This document shows, piece after piece, positions 1 to 11,769 of a DNA stretch of 64,000 nt; within the stretch, counting starts at the first letter, position 1; the number at the start of each line of letters is the position of its first letter. Under the pieces are notes generated by a model. It was not told where the DNA came from, ran no database searches, and was given only the letters and a program-made list of their open reading frames with translations. Source of the stretch: Ursus arctos (Eukaryota; Chordata; Mammalia; Carnivora; Ursidae). Location of the stretch: assembly GCF_023065955.2 (NCBI RefSeq), contig NW_026623008.1:26501001-26565000 (forward strand). Reading direction: 5' to 3'. The translations under genes were made by a program, and so were the position numbers.

Positions 1-35
1 TGTCTAGTTAACTGTTTAACTCATCCATTGAATTA

Positions 36-348
36 GTTTTAATTTTTAGTTTTTTTAAGTAAGTTCTACACCCAGTGTGGGGTTCAAACTCACATTGACC
101 CCAAGATCAATAGTCACATGCTCTAGGGGCACCTGGGTGGCTCAGTTCGTTAAGCATCCATCTCTTGCTTTCGGCTCAGGTCATGATCTCAGAGTTGTGA
201 GATGGAGCCCCACGTCAGTTTCTCTCGCCCTCTCCTCTGCCCTTCCCCCCTGCTCACTCTCTCTCTCTCTCTCCCCCTAAAATAAATAAATAAATCTTTT
301 TTTAAAAAAGAGTCACATGCTCTACCACCTGAGCCAGCTATGCACCCC
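36..348 (-). mobile_element. older CAN-SINE, host of a nested SINE
   Basis: A reverse-oriented tRNA-like head (CCACCTGAGCCAGCTATGCA) and an AAACTCACATTGACCCCAAG body, cut by the element at 126-310. Outer target duplication TCCATTGAATTA/TCCACTGAATTA at 24-35 and 349-360. Confidence 0.8.
126..310 (+). mobile_element. CAN-SINE nested in older SINE
   Basis: Full head, CT tract and AATAAATAAATAAATC tail. Perfect 14-bp TSD AGTCACATGCTCTA at 112-125 and 311-324. Confidence 0.9.
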
Positions 349-402
349 TCCACTGAATTATTTTTTTCAAAAACTACAATTTTATGTTTAAAATTTATTT
401 CA

Positions 403-602
403 GGGGCGCCTGGGTGGCTTAATCATTAGGCATCTGCCTTTGGCTCGGGTTGTGGTCCCAATGTCCTCGGATTGAGCCCCGCATCGGGCCCCTGCTCAGC
501 GGGGGGCCTCCTTCTCCCCCTTCCACTCCCCTTGCTTGTGTTCCCTCTCTCGCTGTGTCTCTCTCTGTCAAATAAAATCTTTTTAAAAAATTAAAATAAA
601 AT
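403..602 (+). mobile_element. CAN-SINE
   Basis: GGGGCGCCTGGGTGGCTTAA head. 13-bp TSD AAAATTTATTTCA at 390-402 and 603-615. Confidence 0.9.
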
Positions 603-615
603 AAAATTTATTTCA

Positions 616-1193
616 AATTCACCTATTTTTATAATATCTTATTTATGCTTTGTGTATTTTGTTATTTTCTTTCTCTCCTTGACCCTTTTATACCCTATTA
701 GATTACTCTATCGTTTATGCTTTGCGGGCTATCTCTTCTGCTATTTGATTTCCTTACTTGTTTTGTAATTTTTATTTGTGAATGTATCTTCTGGGAAATT
801 TTCTTCCATAGGATTCTGTAAATGCCGTGGGTCATGCAGTAGATTGTGGATTGCCTCTGACCAATGTAGTTCACTGGCTCTGGATCAATTTTTATCTTAG
901 GCTGGGGCTACTTTGAGGTTGAGATTTCTATATCGGAAAGGTAGTGTAGAATTGTAGCCTTCTACCCACATATTAGTCAGGCCAGAGGGTCAATTTTCTC
1001 AGGGTTGACATAAATACTTCTAGTCTGGATTGAGTGGCCTATTTCCACATCTGTCCATATCCCCCAGGAAATGAGCAGGTAAAGAGTTTTGGAGGTCTAA
1101 ATTAACAGGCAATACAGCCCTTTCCTGCCTCCATCTTTATGCAAGGAGCCCAGTTCTATCCTACAGTCTTGATTCCAGCTGGCATCTAGTGTT
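616..1193. other. unannotated gap
   Basis: AT-rich diverged sequence with no gene or clear repeat seen. Confidence 0.4.
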
Positions 1194-1207
1194 AAAAGCC
1201 CAGCCCC

Positions 1208-1389
1208 TTACTGGAAGGAAGGTGGGTGGGGGGATGGGGTAATTGAGTGATGGGCATTAAGGAAGGCACTTGAAGTAATGACACTGGGTATTGTATGCAA
1301 CTGGTGAATCACTAATTCTACCTCTGAAACTAATGATACGGTATATGTTAATTAAATTGAATTTAAATAAAAATTTTTAAAAATAAAAT
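1208..1389 (+). mobile_element. young truncated L1 3' end with perfect TSD
   Basis: Carnivore-type L1 3' end (GATGGGCATTAAGGAAGGCA, ... TAATTAAATTGAATTTAAATA, A-rich tail). It is flanked by a perfect 14-bp duplication, AAAAGCCCAGCCCC, at 1194-1207 and 1390-1403. Confidence 0.85.
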
Positions 1390-2099
1390 AAAAGCCCAGC
1401 CCCAAGGCTTAGATCTCAACTCTGTCATGGGCTACATGGCCGTGGCTCCAAGTCACCACTGAAGGAATCCATAGTGTTGTTTTGGCATTGGAAATTTTAC
1501 CTTTGTTGTTTTCAAGCTCACATACACGTTTTTTTTTTAATTGGAAGAGAAAAAAATCTAAAACTGTATTCCTCGTTTCTATGTGTTTGGATCAAAATGT
1601 TAGATTAGCTCAGTCTAACATCTCAAGCATAAATGCTGAAATGTTATGAATAAATTATTACAAAAATTTGACAATAACATGGAGACAATGATGTCCCAGA
1701 AGACAAGAGAGAAAAACGTTTCAAGAAAGGGAATCAAGTGTGTCACATCGAATATTGCATGTGGACAAGTGAAATAAGAATGGAATGGATAGCATTAAAT
1801 GTGAAACATGAAGGTCACTGACTACCGTGTGAGAGTGTTTCATGGGGTAGTGGGAGACAGAAGACTAATAACAGTGAACTGAAGAGTGAAAAGGAGGCAG
1901 TAGAGAGAGAAAAATAGGAGGTTCTCCTTCTGAAGTGGGACTTTGCAGAGAGGAGACTGGACTGGCGGTAGTGGAACAAAGGGTTGGAGGAAGGCATTTG
2001 TGGGTTAAGGGAAGGAAGCACTGAAGGCAGAAAAGACAGAAGATGCAGGAAAGAGAAGATGTTCCACAAAGGCTAGAGAAGGCAGGGCTCAAACCCAAA

Positions 2100-2830
2100 G
2101 TCGCCCACCGTGAGATATCACTTCACTCCGGTTGGTGATAGTGGCTGTTATCAGCACTGGAAATAGCAGGTGTTGGTGAGGATGTGGAGAAAAGGGAACG
2201 CTTGTGCACTGTTGGTAGGAAAGTAAATTGGTGCATCCACTACAAAAAACAGTATGGATTTTCCTCAAATAATTAAAAATAGAATTGCCATACGATCCAG
2301 CAACTCCACTTCTGGGTATTTTATCCAAAGAAAACAAAAACACTAATTCAAAAAGATATATACACCCCCATGTTCATTGCAGCATTATTTACAATAACGA
2401 AGACATGGAAATAACCTAAGTGTCCTTTGATGGATGAATGGATTCAATGGATGAATGGAAGAAGATGTGGTATATATACATACAGTGAAATACTACTCAG
2501 CCATGACAAAGACTGGATCGAGATGCCTGGATGGCTCAGTCAGTGAAGCGTCTGCCTTCAGGTCAGGTCGTGATGGCAGGGTCCTGGGATCCAGTCCAGC
2601 ATTGGGCTCCTCACTCTATGGAGAGCCTTCTTCTCCTTCTGCCACTCCCCCTGCTTGTGCGCGCTCTCTCTCTGTCAAATAAATAAATAAAATCGTAAAA
2701 AAAAAAAAAAAAAAGAATGGATCTCGCCATTTGCAACAACCGGGATGGACCTTGAGGACAATATTCTACATAAAATGAATCTGAGAAAGACAAATATTTG
2801 AAGTTACTAAGAAAGTAAATCTTTAAAGTT
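2100..2830 (+). mobile_element. L1 ORF2/3' fragment interrupted by a SINE
   Basis: Typical L1 sense sequence: GTGAGATATCACTTCACTCC, GAATTGCCATACGATCCAGC, TACTACTCAGCCATGACAAAGACTGG. It continues after the SINE as GAATGGATCTCGCCATTTGC. The open frames here are relics. Confidence 0.85.
2521..2713 (+). mobile_element. CAN-SINE inside L1
   Basis: Diverged head (GATGCCTGGATGGCTCAG) and an A-tail ending at 2714. Splits the L1 motif GACTGGATC/GAATGGATC. Confidence 0.85.
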
Positions 2831-2842
2831 CTTGTCACAAGA

Positions 2843-3040
2843 GGGGCACCTGGGTGGCTCAGTTGGTTAAGCATCTACTTTTGGCTCAGGTCATGATCCC
2901 GGGGTCCTGGGACCAAGTCCCACACGGGGCTCCTTGCTCGGTGAGGAGTCTGCTTCTCCCTCTGCCTGCCGCTCCCCCTGCTTGTGCTCGCTCGCTCTCT
3001 CTCTCTGTGACAAATGAATAAATAAAATCTTTTTTAAAAA
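2843..3040 (+). mobile_element. CAN-SINE followed by (GGAA)n
   Basis: Complete head and CT tract. Its A-tail grades into a GGAA/GAAAG purine repeat at 3041-3085. Confidence 0.85.
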
Positions 3041-3089
3041 GAAGGAAAGAAAGAAAGGAAGGGAAGGAGGGAAGGAGGGAGGAAGATGA

Positions 3090-4145
3090 GAGAGCAGAGA
3101 TCATTTGATTGGGGGGACAGGTTGAAGGGTTCACATCCATGGCTAGGTGGGGTCAGTAGCTTGGCCCTGGTTAAGAGGATGAGGAGCAGAAGAGGCAGGG
3201 GCTTGGGGAGGATCTGAGTATGTGGGATGAGGTGGGAATAGGAGAGGCAGCATGACTGAATGCCCCTCAAGGGCAGAAAGGCCATGGGATACCCACCCCT
3301 CCACAGCCCTCAGCAGCCCAGCCTGGACTGGGTATTAGGCAGGTGCCGCAGGAGGCCAAGCGTAAGGGAATTTGGGTGCTAGTGAGGAGGTGGGGCCGGC
3401 ACAAGTGGGGCTGGGTGGAGTTAGGGTTCAAAGAGAGAGAAAGAGAAGCGGGTAGGTACATTCTTGGGCAGAAAGTGGGAGAATTGGGTGAGAGTAAATG
3501 TTTCCAAAAGTGGAGCTTGGAAGTTTTTTCTTATACGTAGATTGTTTTGTGGTTCTCTTTGACTGGGACTTGATCAATAGATGAAGAATGAATTAATGCA
3601 TGGATGAATGAATGAATGATAAATATAAATCAAAGGAAAACTCAGAAAGAGAGAGAGAGAAGTTGGGGAGAGACAGGCGGGGACAAATGGCTAGGCGAGC
3701 AGATGAGTATAAAATAGCTGACTGACAGATTCATTCTCCTCCCTAAACTCAATCTTTCTAGACTCAGTTATGTTCTCTGTATTCCTCCTCTTTTTCCTTC
3801 GTCCTTCTCCTCCTGTTATCTAGGGACTCAGTGCCAAGGTTGGAGAAAGGCTGGAGAGTTCCTTTGCGAAGGGCTGCTTCTGAAGGCTGGCACTGGGTTG
3901 GGGCACTGGTGCTGGAGGGAGCAGCTTTGGGGATGCTGGGCGGCAGTTTGCAGCTGAAGCTGAGGGGGAGGGGCAGGGGGAGGGGAGGCAGAGGTGCCCC
4001 AGGCATGGAAGCTGCAGAGGTGTCAGAGACAGAGACTTAATGACAAGCCCGGGGTCCACCTGCCCAGATGAGCAGGGCTGGGAGGTGGGAGCTATGGGGA
4101 AATTGGAAAAGGGACACGTTCATTTTTCAGCACACTTCTCTCTCC

Positions 4146-4189
<44 letters not shown>

Positions 4190-5356
4190 CTTTAATAAAG
4201 AGCCAGAGGCTTACTCTGTTCTGGCTCTCACTCCATTTGCACAAAAGACCTCCAGGAATGAAGTTGTAAAGAGGGACAAAGAGGGTCCTGAGATGGAATG
4301 GGGTTGCTTTCTCCCCTGGGCTTTGTCCCTGTCCATGCACCTGCCTGGGGGAGATCCAGCCAGCCCTGTCTCTGGTAAGGGGGCGGTGGGGTGGAAGGGT
4401 TGGAGAACCAAGAACCAAGCTGGGAGGCTGACTGGGTGCCCAACACTGGAGCACTCAGCCAGAACCCCTGGAGTCTCAACTCAGCCCCTCAGACGAGCCC
4501 CAACTGCAGCCTGTGCCCTCTCCCCCCAACACACTAGGGTCACAGGAAACCAGGACGTTCACTAAGCCCAGAGCCATTAACTCAGGCACTGGGTCCTCCT
4601 TCCCTGACCCTGGAATTGGGTCAATGGAAGCAGAGCCACGCTGAATTGTAAGGCCAGGGAGAGGCCTGGCTGCTGCTGAGGTCAGCCCTCAGGACCCCAT
4701 TCCAGCCCCATAGCCCCTAACAGTTCACACCTGTCTGGGGGAGTGGCTATATCTGTGGGAGTTGTACAAATACCCTTGTAACAGTCAAGGGCATCACCCC
4801 CAGCTAAAGCCCTTCCCTCTGATGCTGTCTGCTTGGGGCGGGGGGGAGGGAGAAGGGGTAGCCCTTGCGGCCAGGACATACACATTTGCCCACACATAAA
4901 TTGGAGATTCCCTAATGTAACTCGTGTGCCTACATGCACATAACAATCACCCCGGCCCTGATCTTGGGTGACCACGGAAGCCCATCCCCTCCCCCACGTA
5001 TTTCTGAGGATCCAGGGAGGGGTTTCCATGTTCCTTTAACTCACTGCCTGCCACTCCAATGTTCAGCCGCACAGGTTGTGGACTGTACCTTCCTAGGGCA
5101 CCATACACATAGACCACGACGATTATGTAACCACCTTTGTAGTTCCAGTCAAGTTCACGGACACGAGTTCAGGTTCTTCTCTTTTTTCCAAAAGGCACAA
5201 GTCACCCAAGTCGAAGAGGTGATCCTCGCAAAATCTGAACTTGAGTTATTTTGCAACACCTGATTTAAGCTGTCCGGGCTTGTTAGTTGTAGCCTTTTTT
5301 TTTTTTTTCCCCGGCAGTGGGTATAAAACAATTATTTTATTAGTCACCAACCACAC
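3090..5356. other. intergenic, low-complexity and CA repeat only
   Basis: G/A-rich DNA with the (CA)n at 4149. Open frames occur in several phases at once and resemble no protein I know. Confidence 0.5.
4149..4189. repeat. (CA)n microsatellite
   Basis: About 20 uninterrupted CA units. Confidence 0.97.
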
Positions 5357-5370
5357 GTAATTCATTTTTC

Positions 5371-5591
5371 TTTTTTTTTATTTTTTATTTATTTATTGTT
5401 TTAAAAGATTTTATTTACTGGACAGAGAGAGACACACAGAGAGAGAGGGAACACCAGCAGGGAGAGTGGGAGAGGGAGAAGCAGGCTTCCCACTGAGCAG
5501 GGAGCCCGTCGCGGGGCTCCATCCCAGAACCCTGGGATCATGACCTGAGCCAAAGGCAGCCGCTTAACGACTGAGCCACCCAGGCGCCCCA
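5371..5591 (-). mobile_element. CAN-SINE
   Basis: Reverse copy. TSD GTAATTCATTTTTC at 5357-5370 and 5592-5605. Confidence 0.9.
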
Positions 5592-5789
5592 GTAATTCAT
5601 TTTTCAATCACGACTTATAAAACACTGCACCACCTACAGAGTTAGTTTCGTTCCTAAGCTCTGATGGCCCGTGTAACTTGTATGCCACTTGCTTGTGACG
5701 CTGCAGACTACGGATTGCATGAAGTCACTTGGCTCTGATCAGCCCAGGCAGCAGTCGGTGACGGATACACTCTCACAGGAATGGAGCTC

Positions 5790-6500
5790 ATGGCGATCAC
5801 TTTTGTTTGTTTGCTTGCTTTTATGTGTATGGTCAAATATACGTCACATAAAATTTACCATCTCAGCTATTTTCAAGGGCATGGTTCTGTGGCATTAGAT
5901 ACTTTTGCACTGTTGTGTAACCATCACCACCATCCTTCTCTAGAATTCTCTTTTCATCTTGCAAAACTTCAACTCTATACTCATTAAACACTAACTCCCC
6001 ATTTCTCCCTCCCCCCAGTCCCTGGCAGCCATCATTCTATTGGACTATCCTAGGTACTTTACATAAGGGGAATCATTCAGTATTTGTTGCCTGGCTTTTT
6101 TCACCTAGCATACTGTCCTCAAAGTTCATCCATGCTGTGGCACATGTCAGAATTTCCTTCCTTTTTAAGGCTGAATACTATTCCATTGTATGTATGCACC
6201 ACGTTTTGCTTATCCATTCATCCCTTGATGGACACTTTGCCTCCATCTTTGGTTACCGTGAATAATGTTGCTATGAACATGTTTGAATCCTTGCTTTCAA
6301 TTCTTTTGAGTGTTTACCTAGATGTGAAATTTCTGGATCATGTAGTATTTTCTGTTTAATTTTTAGAGGAATTGCTGGACTGTTTTCCACGGCAGCTACC
6401 CCGTTTTACATTCTAACCAGCAGGGCACAAAGAGAACAGTTTCTCCACATCTCATCAACTTTTGTTGTTTTCTGTTTTTGTTTTCCATATTCTGACCAGG
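5790..6500 (-). mobile_element. L1 3' UTR fragment, antisense
   Basis: Contains the antisense L1 markers TAACCATCACCACCATC, TTCACCTAGCATACTGTCC, CTATTCCATTGTATGTATGC and ATTGCTGGACTG. The same family as 51475-52135. Confidence 0.8.
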
Positions 6501-6672
6501 TCAGCCTCTGCTGATGGCTGGGGAAAATGGGACAATCAGTGGCCACAAGGGACTTATGGTCCAGGCTTCATACACGTGAGGAGCCTGAATTCTGTATTAT
6601 AAATTTTATTTCCAATGAGCTAGTACATAGATTTGTTCTGTTTTTGTATCACTATTTAAAATAATCAATTTA

Positions 6673-6859
6673 GGGGCGCCTGGGTGGTTCAGTCAGTTAA
6701 GCGTCTGCCTTCGGCTCAGATCATGATCCCAGAGTCCTGGGATCATGCCCCCATTGGGCTCCCTGCTCAGTGGGGAGTCTGTTTCCCCTCTGCCCCTCCC
6801 CCCTAACTGTGCTCTCTCTCTCTCTCAAATAAATAAATAAAATCTTTTTAAAAAATAAT
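6673..6859 (+). mobile_element. CAN-SINE
   Basis: TSD AAAATAATC(A/C)ATTTA at 6658-6672 and 6860-6874. Confidence 0.9.
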
Positions 6860-7269
6860 AAAATAATCCATTTATTAATGGAAGCACTTAAATTGTACTA
6901 CATTTAAAGCACACTGTATTGGTAGTAGACATTTTTTAATTTACCTGGACCCTCAAATAAACAATAGTGGCCTGAACTCTGTCAAACTCTGAGAGCCCCT
7001 GACTGGCTGTCCCTCCTGAAAACACCAGTCTCAACCTTACATTGTCATACCTCTGTTCCTCTCTCTGCCTATTCTTCCCTTTCTCAGCCTCTCCATGCAG
7101 ACCTTCATTCCCTAAGACCCACAGGACCCCTCATCTTCCATCATCCTGCCCCATGCCCACCATTTTTGTTCCCAAATCTCTCTCTCTCAAACAAACTTTC
7201 CTCCCCAGCCCAGATATGTATTTCCAACGGTTTAGAGTTGATTCCCTGAAAACAGACATGAAAATGGAG

Positions 7270-7740
7270 ATCTGTAGGCAGGAAGTTTATTGGGGAGTGC
7301 TCTTGGGATCAAGGTCAGTGGGGGAGGGGAGGAAGTAGACTTGGGCAGTTGAAGGAACTGAATGGTCAAAACAAAAGCCACCCCCAATCTCATAAAGAAC
7401 TCTGGAATCTGGATGGCCTTCGGATTTGTCCTGTCTTGGGGCCTGGCCTTCATATCTCCACTTTGGTCAGTCACTGATGGTGATGGCCTAGGAAGACAGC
7501 GTGACCTTGGGCCTCTTCAGCTGACGGCAAATACAGAGAGGGACTCAGCTGTGAGCCCTCAGCCACTGACACTTCTGGAATGAGGGAGTGAGTGTTCTGG
7601 CCCTGGAAGAGCAATCTGGGTGCTATACCACAGCATCTGCTGCACCAGCCACAACTCGGATGTCCTTGGGTGTTGCAGCCTTGATATGCCTGAGACTGAA
7701 CTGTCCCTGCTCCTTTTCTGGGTTCTCTCATGTTGTGACC
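7270..7740. repeat. unknown repeat copy A
   Basis: Shares GGAAGT/GAGTGCTCTTGGGATCAA and GAACTCTGGAATCTGGATGGCC with 36838-37000, in the same order. Otherwise no gene is seen. Confidence 0.45.
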
Positions 7741-8016
7741 CAATCTTAGGCTTGTCAGGTTGAGTCAGTTAGCCCCCCTCTCCTTTGCCCTACATCCCAC
7801 TGATACCTCATGGAGGGTATTGAACTCGGCCTAAAGTCTCTTGAATTCATCCCTATCCCCTCCTTCCCCACCACTGACCCGGCGCAGGCACTCACAACCT
7901 TGTTATGGCACTGTACGCCAATTACCTGCAAGTGCATTCAGCGGAAAGAGCCACTTAGCACAGAACAGGTGCTGCATGAAAGACTTATTGGGATACTGTT
8001 AAAAAAAAGAGAGTGA

Positions 8017-8412
8017 GAGGCCCTCGGATGGCTCAGTCATTGGGTGTCCAACTCTTTTTTTTTTTTTTTAAAGATTTTACTTATTTGACAGAGAGAGACA
8101 GGCAGCGAGAGAGGGAACACAAGCAGGGGGAGTGGGAGAGGAAGAAGCAGGCTCCTAGCAGAAGAGCCTGATGCGGGGCTCGATCCCAGAACACCAGGAT
8201 CACGCCCTGAGCCGAGCACCCCTGGGTGTTCAACTCTTGATTTGGGTTCAGGTCATGATCTCAGGGTCGTGGGATTGAGCTCCCCCCACCTTGGGCTCCA
8301 TCCTTAGCGCGGACGCTGCTTGAGATTCTTTCCCTCTACCCCTCCCCACTTTTGCACGCACGTATGTACACGCTCTCTCTCTTTCTTTCTCAAACAAATA
8401 AATCTTTAAAAA
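8017..8412 (+). mobile_element. older CAN-SINE hosting a reverse SINE
   Basis: The forward head GGCCCTCGGATGGCTCAG at 8019 resumes at 8223 after an insert and ends in an A-tail at 8412. Outer flank AAGAGAGTGA-type duplication. Confidence 0.75.
8057..8222 (-). mobile_element. CAN-SINE nested in SINE
   Basis: Reverse copy inside the forward one. TSD TGGGTGT(C/T)CAACTCTT at 8041-8056 and 8223-8238. Confidence 0.85.
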
Positions 8413-8599
8413 GGAAAGAGAGAGTGATACTCAACCTAACTAGAAATCAGGAAGGAAAGAAAGAGAAAAGAAGGAAAATGATAATTACAGTTTTCATAAC
8501 ATATTATTAATTGTAATATATAATAATATAGAGTATATTTTGTTAGGTATATATACAACTATATCTAATAACTATTGATTTTGTATTTATTAAATTTGC

Positions 8600-9000
8600 A
8601 AAAATGTTTTCATTCCTCAAGAGCAATAAAGACCCTTTGATCCAGGAATCCTAACTCTGAGAAACTACCCCAAACAAATAGTCTGAAATATGAGGGGAAA
8701 TATGAACAAAGATGTTAATTATAGCATTATTCATTATAGTAAAAAAATTGGAAGCATTTAATTATCTAACAATAGGGGATCTGTTAAGTATGTTGTGGTT
8801 TGTTCTATGTAACATTATAAAATTATTAAGAATAATGATTGAACAGTCGATGTAACAGCATGGAAAATGATTACTGCAAAGTTGAGTAAGCAAAATTGGG
8901 ATGCATCATGCTTACACATTATGGTTGCGATGATGTAGAAAATATGGTTGGGGAAACAATCTGAAAAACGGCATGCTAAGAGTCATTGTATTAGAAAACA
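8600..9000 (+). mobile_element. old L1 fragment
   Basis: Diverged L1 sense sequence: TTTGATCCAGGAATCCTAACTC, a TATAGCATTATTCATTATAG stretch, and GGGGATCTGTTAAGTA. No intact frame. Confidence 0.65.
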
Positions 9001-9470
9001 AGAGTGATTCCTGGTATCTTTAGCTCCTCTTCTTTCACCATAATCTCCTCCTCATCCTTTGATATTGACATTATTTTCTTAGGATACAAAGTGCTATGGA
9101 AATGCAGTTCCAAGATCCACTCCCTGCTCCCTTAGGCAGCACATATACTAATATTGGAACCAAGATCTACTCCCTTCCACCAGATTGTTATCTGAAACCC
9201 CTCTTACACAATAATTATGGAGTCACCCACCAGCTAGCTCAAATCCCCAACCCTACTTTTCAAATTTGTAGTTGGTGACCTTATTTTATGGTATGATATA
9301 TAACATCATATAATTATAATAAATAAAAGATTATCAGCGCGTTAGTTCTTTTTATTGCTAGGCAATATTCCATTGTATGGATATACCACTTTTCATTTAC
9401 CCATTCATCAGTTGATGGACCCTGGGTTTGTTAAAAAAGGAACTGCAAGCTCAAAATAGAACCACTGGTG

Positions 9471-9697
9471 GGGCGCCTGGGTGGCTCAGTCAGTTAAGCA
9501 TCCAACTCTTGGTTTCGACTCAGGTCATGAGCTCAGGGTCTTGGGATCCAGCCCCACATCAGGCTCTGAGCTCAGTGAAGAATCTGCTTAGGATTCTCTC
9601 TCTCCCTCTTCCTCCCCCTTTGCCCCTCCCCCTGCTAATGGGTGTGTGTGCAACATGCATGCTCTCTCTCTCTCTCAAATAAATAAAGTCTTTTTTA
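9471..9697 (+). mobile_element. CAN-SINE inside the LTR-like element
   Basis: TSD AAAAT(A/G)GAACCACTGGTG flanks it at 9453-9470 and about 9698-9715. Confidence 0.9.
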
Positions 9698-10040
9698 AAA
9701 ATGGAACCACTGGTGCTAAGCCCACATCAGCAACCAAGACTTAATACCCAATCTAACCTCAGCTTCAGCTTCTCCCAGAACCAGTTGTTCTGGAAGTACC
9801 TCATCAGCACTAGTGAAGTAATCTACAGGATGGACGCCCACCTTTCCTCAAAGGAAGGTAACCTTGCCTGAAACAGTCCCCTCTGTGCAAGAATTACTTC
9901 TTGCCCCACCTCCTTCTGCCCACAAAACCTTCCATTTTGTATGGCTCCTTGGAGCTCCTTTCTATCTGCTGAAATGCTGCCCAATTCAGGAATCATTTAA
10001 TAAAGCCAATTAGATCTTTAAATTTATTCAGTCGGATTTT

Positions 10041-10233
10041 TTTTTTAAGATTTTTTTACTTATTCGACAGAGATAGAGACAGCCAGCGAGAGAGGGAACA
10101 CAAGCAGGGGGAGTGGGAGAGGAAGAAGCAGGCTCATAGCGGAGGAGCCTGATGTGGGGCTCAATCCCATAACGCGGGGATCACGCCCTGAGCCGAAGGC
10201 AGACGCCTAACCGCTGTGCCACCCAGGCACCCC
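10041..10233 (-). mobile_element. CAN-SINE inside the LTR-like element
   Basis: Reverse copy with 8-bp flanking CGGATTTT on both sides (about 10033-10040 and 10234-10241). Confidence 0.85.
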
Positions 10234-11005
10234 CGGATTTTGTTTTTTAACAGGTTGTTTCCACTTTGGGCTGCTATAGAGAATGCTGCTTTAAACATTC
10301 ACGTACATGTCTTTTGTGTGAATGTATATTTTCAATTCTCTTGTTCATATATATACTAGGAGTGCAATTAGTGGGTTGTGGAATTATGGTAACTCTATTT
10401 TAACCTTTTGAGAAACCGCCAGATTGTTTTCCAAGCAGCTGCATCATATTACATCCCCACCAGCAGGTCACGAGGGTTCCAATCTCTCCACATCCTCACC
10501 CACACTAGTTATTATCTGTTGTTTTGGTTATAGCCATCCTTGTGGGTGTGAAGTGACATCTCATTGTGGTTTGATTTGCATTTTCCTGATGGCTAATGAT
10601 GTTCACCATTATTCATTTGTAACTGAAAGGAATTTTTGTAACAAAATAAAGTTGAAATGTTCCCATTATAAAAGTAATTCATGCATATTATTAGATATTT
10701 TGGAAACAGATTTTTTAAAAATTCAACCACACCCAAATAGCACCATCTAGAGGTAATCACTGTAAATATTTCAGTATTTCCTTTGAATTTTTTTTCTCTC
10801 TACTCTTTTTAATATATGGCTGAAGTCACATGACATTTGCAATTTTGCTTCTGGCATTTTTACCTAATATGATAAAATGGGAGTTTTCCCATGACTGGAT
10901 ATAACAATTTCCTTAGCCATGCCCTCATTGATGAACCTTGGTCCTTTACACCTGCATATAATATTGTAAATAATGCAATAATACAGTGACTTGATACTGG
11001 TTTTG

Positions 11006-11228
11006 TGGGGTTTTTTTTGTTTTTTTTTTTTTGGTTTTTTTTTAAAGATTTTATTTATTTATGTGACAGAGAGACAGCCAGCAAGAGAGGGAACACAGCA
11101 GGGGGAGTGGGAGAGGAAGAAGCAGGGTCCCAGCGGAGGAGCCTGATGTGGGACTCGATCCCGGATCGCCAGGATCACGCCCTGAGCCGAAGGCAGACGC
11201 TTTAACGACTGCGCTACCCAGGCACCCC
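11006..11228 (-). mobile_element. CAN-SINE
   Basis: TSD GATACTGGTTTTG at 10993-11005 and 11229-11241. Confidence 0.9.
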
Positions 11229-11319
11229 GATACTGGTTTTGATCCATGTTCCCTTTCCATCCCCTGGCATCATCCTGGGATAGTACTTGGTACAGAAGAC
11301 TTACTGGGTCTTCACTGCA

Positions 11320-11545
11320 GGACAGGCACTGTTTTAAGCACTTGACACACATCAATGCATTTAATCCTCACAACTTTCCCACGACTAAGTAATATTATTA
11401 TCATCCCTATTTTACACATGAGGCAGTTGAAGTAAAGAAATTCGCCCAAGGTCATCAGCAAGTAAAGGACAGAGGCGGAATTTGAATCCAGGCAGTCTGG
11501 TTCCAGAGTCTGAACTCTTAACCGTCAACCATACTGCTTTCCTGC
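11320..11545 (-). mobile_element. MIR
   Basis: TTTTACACATGAGGCAGTTGA, CCCAAGGTCATCAGCAAGTAA, GAATTTGAATCCAGGCAGTC. Confidence 0.8.
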
Positions 11546-11769
11546 GATGATGGAGGCAAAGGGAACTGGTAATGAGAGACGGCAATCCCGGCTTTGGGAA
11601 CCAGTTGGTTTCATGTTCGAAACCTGGCACCCTCTTCGCTTAATTGGGAAGGGAGAGTCAGAAAGGCTTGGGAGAAGGAAGTGATTCAGAGCCAACTCAC
11701 AGGACAGGAGCTTCCAACTGTCTCCAGCCTTGCGCCTTTCTATAGTCCACAAAGCAGCAGAGTGGTCCT

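Larger units (their letters stand above)
9429..10252 (+). mobile_element. solitary LTR-like element holding two SINEs
   Basis: The element begins TGTTAAAAAA and ends TTTTTTAACA, a perfect 10-bp terminal inverted repeat with TG...CA ends. It is flanked by the 4-bp direct repeat GGTT (9425-9428, 10253-10256). It carries AATAAAG near its 3' end. Taking out the two SINEs leaves about 400 bp. The insertion interrupts an L1 copy at ...GATGGACCCTGGGTT/GTTTCCACTTT. Size, ends and TSD length fit a class I endogenous retroviral solo LTR. The family is not assigned. Confidence 0.6.
9340..10620 (-). mobile_element. L1 3' region fragment, interrupted
   Basis: Antisense L1 3' sequence: ATTCCATTGTATGGATATACC, then after the inserted LTR CTGCTATAGAGAATGCTGC, and on to CACCAGCAGG and GATTTGCATTTTCCTGATGG. 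The two halves join exactly once 9429-10252 and one GGTT are removed. Confidence 0.8.

Noticed and set aside
2521..2713. SINE heads as tRNA genes
   Set aside because: They are tRNA-Lys-derived, but lack an intact cloverleaf and carry CT tracts and A-tails.
4068..4565. 165-aa frame crossing the (CA)n repeat
   Set aside because: The HTHTHT run is the microsatellite. The flanks resemble no protein.
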